Shown: one piece after another, positions 58,340 to 64,000 of the stretch | How positions within the stretch are numbered: the first letter of the stretch is position 1 | Layout: every line of letters starts with the position of its first letter | Assembly: GCA_001508155.1 (NCBI GenBank) | Contig: LGFI01000001.1 | Span: forward strand, 124,001-188,000 | From: Acetothermia bacterium 64_32 | GTDB lineage: Bacteria; Bipolaricaulota; Bipolaricaulia; Bipolaricaulales; Bipolaricaulaceae | Reading direction: 5' to 3' | DNA: 64,000 nucleotides | Made by a program: the position numbers and the translations under genes | The notes under the pieces: generated by a model | Told to the model about the DNA's origin: nothing | Databases searched by the model: none | What the model saw: the letters and a program-made list of their open reading frames with translations, nothing else

Positions 58340-59367
58340 AGGAAGCCTTGGCTTCCCTGGCTGAGGGGAGGCACCTGGGGGAGGAGCTCGCCGCGGCCGC
58401 CATGCACGCGGTCATGGGGGGCCGGGCCACCCCGGCCCAGATCGGCGCCTTCCTCATGGGCCTTGCCACGAAAGGGGAGACCGCGGAGGAGTTGGCGGCC
58501 ATGGCACGGGTGATGCGCGACCACGCCCTCAGGATCGCCCCGGAGGTCCACGGCCCCTTGCTCGACCTGTGCGGCACCGGCGGCGCCCCGGTGAAGACGT
58601 TCAACGTTTCCACCACCGCCTCCTTCGTGGCCGCCTCCTGCGGGGTGGCCGTGGCCAAGCACGGGAACCGCTCCAGCACCGGGAGGTGCGGGAGCGCCGA
58701 CCTCCTGGAGGCCCTGGGCCTGGACCTCTCCGCCCCACGAGAGAGGGTGAAGCAGGCCATAGAACGGGTGGGGATAGGGTTCCTGTTTGCCCCTGTCTTC
58801 CACCCCGCCATGCGCCACGCCGCCGGGCCCAGGAGGGAGCTGGGCATCCGCACCGCCTTCAACCTCCTTGGGCCCCTCACCAACCCCGCCGGGGCCACCG
58901 CCCAGCTCCTCGGGGTCTCCTCCCCAAGGCTCGTGGAGCTCTTCCCCCAGGTGCTGCGGCTCCTCGGGGTGAGGCGGGCGCTGGTGGCCTGGGGGACCCC
59001 CGGGGTGGACGAGATCACCCTCACCGGGGAGACGCAGGTGGGGGAGCTTTCCGGGGGGGAGCTCCGGGGCTACCGGCTGCGGCCGGAGGCCTATGGGCTG
59101 GGGCCGGCCTCCCCGGAGGAGGTGGGACAGCTTCCCCCGCCCCAGGCGGCGGCCTGCGCCTTGGCCATCCTCAAGGGGGAGGACCAGGGCCCCCGCTACG
59201 AGATGGTCCTACTAAACGCAGCCGCCGCCCTGTACGTGGCCGACAGGGCCCCTTCCATCGAGGAGGGGCTCTCCCTCGCCCAAGAGGCCATCCGAAGCGG
59301 GGCCGCCTACGGAAAGCTCCGGGAATTTTTCGCCTACATGGGGGACGGGAATGGACGTGCTGGATGA
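58327..59367 (+). CDS. trpD: Anthranilate phosphoribosyltransferase
   Basis: About 346 residues. The PRPP-binding [51 protein letters not shown] and [39 protein letters not shown]-type segment are diagnostic. The ATG at 58327 is seven nt after AGGAGG and overlaps trpG by 13 nt. Confidence 0.96.
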   Translation: [346 protein letters not shown]

Positions 59368-60124
59368 GCTCGTCCAGGCCGCCTGGAGGCGGGTCGAGGA
59401 AGGGTACTACCGGCCCCCGGGGGCGCGGGAAAGGCCGCGCTTTAGCCTGGCGGGCGCCGTGAGGGAAAGCCGGGGCAGGGCGGTCATCGCCGAGATAAAG
59501 CCCCGCTCCCCCACCCACCCTGACCTCCTCCGGGGAAGGGACGTCCTCGGGCTCGCCAGGGCCTACTCCGCCTGCGGGGCCGCCGGGATCTCCGTCCTCA
59601 CCGACCCGGACCACTTCGGGGGGAGCCTGGAGAACCTCAGGCTCCTCTCCGGGCTTGGGCTCCCGCTTCTTGCCAAGGACTTCGTGGTGGACCCTTGCCA
59701 GCTTTCCGCCTACCACGCCTGCGGGGCCGACTGCGTCCTCCTCATCATGGCTCTCTTTTCCCGAAAAAGAACTTCCCTTCCCCTTCCTGACATGATCCGG
59801 CGGGCGCACTCTTTGGGGCTTGAGGTCCTGCTCGAGGTCTCCTCTGAAGGGGAGCTGGAGGCCGCCCTGGAGTCCCAGGCGGACCTCATTGGGATAAACA
59901 GCCGGGACCTTTCCACCATGGAGGTGGACCCGGGAGGGCCCATCCGGGTGCTCCGGGGGGTTTCCCCGGTAGGGGAAAGGCCCATCCTGGCCTTAAGCGG
60001 GATCTCCTCCCCCGGGGAGATAAGGAGGCTGCGGGAGGCGGGCTTCGCCGGCTTTTTGGTGGGGACCTCCCTCCTCCTTTCCCCGGACCCGGGGGCGAAG
60101 CTCCGCGAGCTTGTGGGGGCCTGA
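59351..60124 (+). CDS. trpC: Indole-3-glycerol phosphate synthase
   Basis: A 257-residue TIM barrel: VIAEIKPRSPTHPDLL (catalytic Lys), ISVLTDPDHFGGSLENL, LLAKDFVVDPCQL, EVLLEVSSEGELE, IGINSRDLSTMEVD and ALSGISSPGEIRRL. It overlaps trpD by 17 nt. The usual FxGS motif reads DHFGGSLE. Confidence 0.95.
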   Translation: MDVLDELVQAAWRRVEEGYYRPPGARERPRFSLAGAVRESRGRAVIAEIKPRSPTHPDLLRGRDVLGLARAYSACGAAGISVLTDPDHFGGSLENLRLLSGLGLPLLAKDFVVDPCQLSAYHACGADCVLLIMALFSRKRTSLPLPDMIRRAHSLGLEVLLEVSSEGELEAALESQADLIGINSRDLSTMEVDPGGPIRVLRGVSPVGERPILALSGISSPGEIRRLREAGFAGFLVGTSLLLSPDPGAKLRELVGA

Positions 60125-60765
60125 TGGTCAGGGTGAAGATCTGCGGGCTCAGGGGGGTGGAGGACCTTGCCGCGGCCCGGGGGGCCGACGCGGTGGGGGT
60201 GATCGTGGCCACCCCGGCCTCGTGCAGGAACCTTTCCCTTGAGGCCGCAAGGAGGGTCCTTTCCTCCGTCCCCCCCGGGGTGCTCAGGGTGGCGGTGACC
60301 ACCTGCACCTCCGGGGAGGAGCTGAGGGGGATCGTGGCCGCCCTGGCCCCGGACGTGCTCCAGGTACATCGAGAGCTCCCCCCGGAGGGGTGGGAAAGGC
60401 TGCGGGGGGAGGTGCCCGGGCCGGCGCTCTGGGGCCTTTTAGGGGTGGGGGAGGCCGCCCTGGCCCGGGCCGAGGGGCTGCGCCGGGCCCCCCTGGACGG
60501 GGTGGTGCTGGATACCGTGCGCGGGGGGAGGGCGGGGGGGACGGGGATCCCCCACGACTGGGGGCTCAGCCGCCGCCTGAGGGAGCTCCTCCGGCCGCTT
60601 TCGGTGATCCTGGCCGGGGGCATCACCCCGGAGAACGCCCCCCAAGCGATAAGGACAGTAGCCCCCGACTGGATAGACGTCTCCTCCGGGGTGGAGGAGG
60701 GGGGACGGAAGTCCCAAAGGAAGGTGGCCAAACTGCTTTCGGTGGTGAAAGATGAAGCTAAGTGA
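60124..60765 (+). CDS. trpF: Phosphoribosylanthranilate isomerase
   Basis: A 213-residue barrel. [12 protein letters not shown] holds the catalytic Cys, and [29 protein letters not shown] and [31 protein letters not shown] fit TrpF. The second conserved region has [12 protein letters not shown] for the usual D....GGTG. The start overlaps the trpC stop by one nt. Confidence 0.94.
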   Translation: MVRVKICGLRGVEDLAAARGADAVGVIVATPASCRNLSLEAARRVLSSVPPGVLRVAVTTCTSGEELRGIVAALAPDVLQVHRELPPEGWERLRGEVPGPALWGLLGVGEAALARAEGLRRAPLDGVVLDTVRGGRAGGTGIPHDWGLSRRLRELLRPLSVILAGGITPENAPQAIRTVAPDWIDVSSGVEEGGRKSQRKVAKLLSVVKDEAK

Positions 60766-61924
60766 ATACCCCAAGGACGGAAGGTTCGGGCCCTATGGGG
60801 GCCGGTATGTGCCGGAGATCCTGGTCCCGGCCCTGGAGGAGCTGGAGGTGGCCTACGAGGAGCTGAAGGAGGATCCTTCCTTCAAGGCCGAGCTAGGGGA
60901 GCTTCTGCGTGACTTTGCCGGGCGCCCCTCCCCTTTGTACTTTGCGGGGAACCTCACCCGGCATGCCGGCGGGGCCAAGATCTACCTCAAGCGGGAGGAC
61001 CTGATCCACGGGGGGGCGCACAAGCTCAACAACGCCCTGGGTCAGGCCCTTTTGGCAAAGAGGATGGGGAAGAGGAGGCTGATCGCCGAGACCGGGGCCG
61101 GCCAGCACGGCACCGCCACCGCCATCGCCGGGGCGGTCCTCGGGCTCAGGACGGAGATCTACATGGGGGCCCTCGACGCCCAGCGCCAGAGGATGAACCT
61201 GTTTCGCATGGAGCTTCTGGGGGCGAAGGTGCACCTGGTGGAAAGCGGAAGCCGGACCCTCAAGGACGCCATAAACGAGGCCCTGCGCGACTGGGCCACC
61301 CGCGTCCGGGATACCCATTACCTTGTGGGCTCGGTGGTGGGCCCCCATCCCTTCCCGATGATCGTGCGGGACTTCCAGAGCGTGATCGGCCACGAGGTGC
61401 GGGAGCAGGTCCTGGCCCGGGAGGGCAGGCTCCCCGACCTCCTCGTGGCCTGCGTAGGCGGGGGGAGCAACGCCATCGGCACCTTCTTCCCGTTCTCCGA
61501 CGATCCTGGGGTGGGGTTCCTCGGGGTGGAGGGGGGTGGGGACGGGGTGCGGGGCTCGGCCCCCCTCTCCCAAGGGGAGGTGGGGGTGCTCCACGGGATG
61601 CGCACCTACCTCCTTCAGGACGAGTGGGGGCAGATAGCCGAGACCTACTCCATCGCCGCCGGGCTTGACTACCCCGGGGTGGGGCCGGAACATGCCCTGT
61701 ATCGGGACCTGGGCCGGGCGGAATATGTTGCGGTCACCGACCGCCAGGCCGTGGAGGGGTTTCGGCTCCTTTCGCGCCTGGAGGGGATCATCCCGGCGCT
61801 GGAGTCGGCCCATGCCGTGTACGCCGCCGTGGCCCGGGCGCGGGAGCTTGGCCCGGGGGGGATCGTGGTGGTAACCCTTTCCGGCCGGGGGGACAAGGAC
61901 CTGGAGACGGTCTATGGGCTGTGA
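60752..61924 (+). CDS. trpB: Tryptophan synthase beta subunit
   Basis: A 390-residue PLP enzyme; the cofactor lysine is Lys91 in [54 protein letters not shown] and [15 protein letters not shown] are typical of TrpB1. It overlaps trpF by 14 nt and works with TrpA downstream. Confidence 0.97.
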   Translation: MKLSEYPKDGRFGPYGGRYVPEILVPALEELEVAYEELKEDPSFKAELGELLRDFAGRPSPLYFAGNLTRHAGGAKIYLKREDLIHGGAHKLNNALGQALLAKRMGKRRLIAETGAGQHGTATAIAGAVLGLRTEIYMGALDAQRQRMNLFRMELLGAKVHLVESGSRTLKDAINEALRDWATRVRDTHYLVGSVVGPHPFPMIVRDFQSVIGHEVREQVLAREGRLPDLLVACVGGGSNAIGTFFPFSDDPGVGFLGVEGGGDGVRGSAPLSQGEVGVLHGMRTYLLQDEWGQIAETYSIAAGLDYPGVGPEHALYRDLGRAEYVAVTDRQAVEGFRLLSRLEGIIPALESAHAVYAAVARARELGPGGIVVVTLSGRGDKDLETVYGL

Positions 61925-62714
61925 AAGGATAGCCGAGGCGTTTGCCCGGCTGCGGGGACGGGGGGAGGGGGCGCTCCTCGTCTACCTCGTGGCCGGGGAC
62001 CCCAGCCCGGAAAGGTCGCTTGATTTCTTGCGGGCGGCAGCCCGGGGCGGGGCGGACCTCCTGGAGCTCGGGCTCCCCTTCTCCGACCCGGTGGCCGACG
62101 GCCCCACCATCCAGGCCGCCGGGCTCAGGGCCCTCAAGGCCGGCACCACCCCGGAAACCACCCTGGAGCTCGCCGCCCTCCTCCGCCAGGACACCGATAT
62201 CCCAATCCTCATCATGTCCTACTACAACCCCATCCTGAGGATGGGAGAGGAAATCTTCTGCCGGAGGGCGGCCGCCTGCGGGGTGGACGGCCTCATCGTC
62301 CCCGACCTCCCCCCGGAGGAGGCCGCCCCCCTGGCCCACGCCGCCGAGGAGGAAGGCCTCGCCCTAACCTTCCTCGCCACCCCGGAGACCGGGGAGGAAA
62401 GGCTGAGGGCCATCGCCCAAAGGACGCAGGGTTTTTTGTACCTGGTGGGGCGGTACGGGACCACCGGGGCCCGGGGGAGCTTGGCCCCGGAAACCATCCC
62501 CCTCATCCGCAGGGTGCGGGCGCTCTTGCCGGATGGAATGCCCCTGGCGGTGGGGTTCGGCCTCTCCCGCCCCCAGCACGTGCGCGGGGTCATCGCGGCC
62601 GGCGCGGACGGGGCGGTGGTGGGCTCCTCCCTGGTGGAGAAGGTGGCCCAAGGGGCTTCTCCTGAGGGGCTCTCCGCCCTCGTCGGTGAGCTCAAAGGGG
62701 CCACCCGCAGCTAG
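61914..62714 (+). CDS. trpA: Tryptophan synthase alpha subunit
   Basis: A 266-residue barrel with catalytic Glu51 and Asp62 in [28 protein letters not shown] and a loop [42 protein letters not shown] closes the fold. It overlaps trpB by 11 nt. Confidence 0.96.
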   Translation: MGCERIAEAFARLRGRGEGALLVYLVAGDPSPERSLDFLRAAARGGADLLELGLPFSDPVADGPTIQAAGLRALKAGTTPETTLELAALLRQDTDIPILIMSYYNPILRMGEEIFCRRAAACGVDGLIVPDLPPEEAAPLAHAAEEEGLALTFLATPETGEERLRAIAQRTQGFLYLVGRYGTTGARGSLAPETIPLIRRVRALLPDGMPLAVGFGLSRPQHVRGVIAAGADGAVVGSSLVEKVAQGASPEGLSALVGELKGATRS

Positions 62715-62715
62715 C

Positions 62716-63243
62716 ATGGGGAACATCTACCTGATCGGCTTCATGGGGGCGGGAAAGTCCGTGGTGGGAAGAAGGCTTTCCGCCCGACTGGGAAGGCCTT
62801 TCTGCGATACCGACGAGCTCGTGGTGGAAAAGGCCGGGCTCCCCATCCCGGAGATCTTCTCCCGCCTGGGCGAGGCCGCCTTCCGCCTGCTTGAGGCCGA
62901 AGCGGTACGGGAGGTGGCCGGAAAGGACGGGCTGGTGGTGGCCCTGGGGGGCGGGGCCCCGCTCCGGGAGGAAAATTGGGGGCTGATAAGGAAAAGCGGG
63001 GTCACGGTCTACCTCAAGGAGGCCCCGGAGGTGCTGTTTGCGCGGCTCTCAGGGGACGCGGGCCGACCCCTCCTCTCCGGGACCGAAGGGGAGGCCAGGC
63101 TGCGAAGGATAAAGGTGCTCCTTGAGGCGCGGGAGCCGAGGTATCTTGAGGCGGACCTGGTGATAAGCTGCCGCGGCCGCCCCCCGGAGGAGATCGCCGC
63201 CGAGATCGAGGAAAGACTCAGGGGATGCAAGGGCTTAAGGTGA
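62716..63243 (+). CDS. aroK: Shikimate kinase
   Basis: About 175 residues. P-loop IGFMGAGKSVVGRRLSARLG, substrate-binding FCDTDELVVEKAGLPIPEIF, VVALGGGAPLREENW and the lid GRPLLSG are present. It follows trpA by 1 nt. Placement of aro genes after trpA shows that the supercluster continues. Confidence 0.95.
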   Translation: MGNIYLIGFMGAGKSVVGRRLSARLGRPFCDTDELVVEKAGLPIPEIFSRLGEAAFRLLEAEAVREVAGKDGLVVALGGGAPLREENWGLIRKSGVTVYLKEAPEVLFARLSGDAGRPLLSGTEGEARLRRIKVLLEAREPRYLEADLVISCRGRPPEEIAAEIEERLRGCKGLR

Positions 63244-64000
63244 CGCTTGCGGAGAGGGAGAGGAGCTACCCCGTCTACATCGGCCGGGGGCTCCTGGAGG
63301 GGCTGGGGGAGTTCTCCCGCAGGGAAAAGTTCCCCAAGCGGGTGGCCGTGATCGCCGACTCCACCGTGGCGCGGCTCTACGGGCAGGCGGCCCTTTCCTC
63401 CCTTGAGGGCGCGGGCCACACGGCAGAGCTCTTGAGCTTTCCGGCCGGCGAGGCCTCCAAGACCTTGGGGACGGCCCAAGTCCTCTATGAGGAGCTCCTC
63501 GAGCGGGGATTCGATCGGGGCTGCGGGGTGATCGCCCTGGGGGGCGGGGTGACTTGTGACCTGGCGGGGTTCGTGGCGGCAACCTACATGCGGGGGCTCC
63601 CCTGGGCGGCCGTCCCCACCACGCTTCTTGCCCAGGTGGACGCCGCCATCGGCGGGAAGACCGGGGTGGACCACCGGAAGGGGAAGAACCTCATCGGGGC
63701 CTTCCACCAGCCGAGCTTCGTCCTGGTCGACCCGGCCGTCCTCTCCACCCTCCCCCAAAGGGAGCTCCATGCGGGCCTGGCGGAGCTTCTGAAGACCGCC
63801 CTGATCGGGGACGCCGACCTCTTCCGGCTCGCCGAACAGCAGCTTTCGACCGTGCTCTCGGGGGAGCTTTCCCCCTTGGAGGAGGCCGTTGCCCGAGCGG
63901 TCCGGGTGAAGGCGGAGGTGGTCTCGCGCGACGAGCGGGAGGGGGGCCTAAGGAGGATCCTCAACTTCGGCCACACCCTGGCCCACGCCCTGGAGGCGGC
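63225..64000 (+). CDS. aroB: 3-dehydroquinate synthase (3' end outside window)
   Basis: About 258 residues are present. VIALGGGVTCDLAGFVAATYMRGLPWAAVPTTLLAQVDAAIGGKTGVDHRKGKNLIGAFHQP binds NAD and substrate. Zinc ligands are the Glu in GLAELLKTALI and the His in LNFGHTLAHALEA near the edge. The ATG at 63225 overlaps aroK by 19 nt. Confidence 0.95.
   Translation, partial: MQGLKVTLAERERSYPVYIGRGLLEGLGEFSRREKFPKRVAVIADSTVARLYGQAALSSLEGAGHTAELLSFPAGEASKTLGTAQVLYEELLERGFDRGCGVIALGGGVTCDLAGFVAATYMRGLPWAAVPTTLLAQVDAAIGGKTGVDHRKGKNLIGAFHQPSFVLVDPAVLSTLPQRELHAGLAELLKTALIGDADLFRLAEQQLSTVLSGELSPLEEAVARAVRVKAEVVSRDEREGGLRRILNFGHTLAHALEA

Overview
The window is a GC-rich bacterial chromosome segment with tightly packed genes and many 1-4 nt start/stop overlaps. 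The gene content points to a strict anaerobe with a folate-type Wood-Ljungdahl methyl branch and corrinoid methyl transfer. A predicted outer-membrane beta-barrel with periplasmic partners suggests a double-membrane cell. My best guess is an uncultured lineage such as Bipolaricaulota (Acetothermia/OP1). That is an inference from gene content, not from a marker gene.

Layout: 1-1.6 kb, a BMP-type substrate-binding protein (cut by the window edge) behind a LacI regulator with a near-perfect promoter and an overlapping operator. 1.7-3.8 kb, an IS481-type transposase, a hotdog thioesterase and an adenosine-specific kinase. 3.8-12.4 kb (minus), one operon-like run: MttB-family methyltransferase, methyl-THF:corrinoid methyltransferase, corrinoid protein, [2Fe-2S] corrinoid activase, MetV, MetF, formate-THF ligase and a small EamA transporter, with a divergent RpiR regulator. 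13.4-25.7 kb (minus), a carbohydrate locus: two GH130-like proteins, a GH5-like hydrolase, a sugar isomerase-like TIM barrel, a peptide/oligosaccharide ABC transporter and its LacI regulator. 25.8-32.3 kb (minus), a second MttB-family protein, glutamine synthetase and a glycine-betaine-type ABC transporter. 32.3-35.5 kb (plus), one-carbon genes: folD, a B12 methionine-synthase activation-like protein, a stand-alone homocysteine methyltransferase domain and formimino-THF cyclodeaminase. 35.5-41.1 kb, tRNA-Gln, mutS2, fabK, a toxin-antitoxin-like module, a degenerate repeat and a TGS GTPase.

41.2-46.3 kb (minus) is the most unusual part. It holds a PapD-like chaperone, a large usher-like beta-barrel protein and two small secreted subunit-like proteins. 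Each subunit gene is preceded by cyclic-di-GMP-I (GEMM-I) riboswitch sequence: a tandem pair before one and a single copy before the other. 46.4-50.4 kb holds an M20 peptidase, a decayed PfpI fragment truncated by a dead IS element, a second toxin-antitoxin pair and a REP-associated transposase with imperfect inverted ends.

50.5-64 kb (plus) is an uninterrupted aromatic amino acid supercluster: aroQ, aroF, tyrA, aroA, aroE, aroC, trpEGDCFBA, aroK and aroB (cut by the edge). It opens with a strong promoter and a short aromatic-rich leader peptide. A second leader peptide precedes trpE.

Together the genes suggest uptake of methylated compounds (probably betaine), corrinoid-dependent demethylation into the folate pathway, use of beta-linked (possibly mannose-containing) oligosaccharides, and a surface fibre or adhesin system under second-messenger control.
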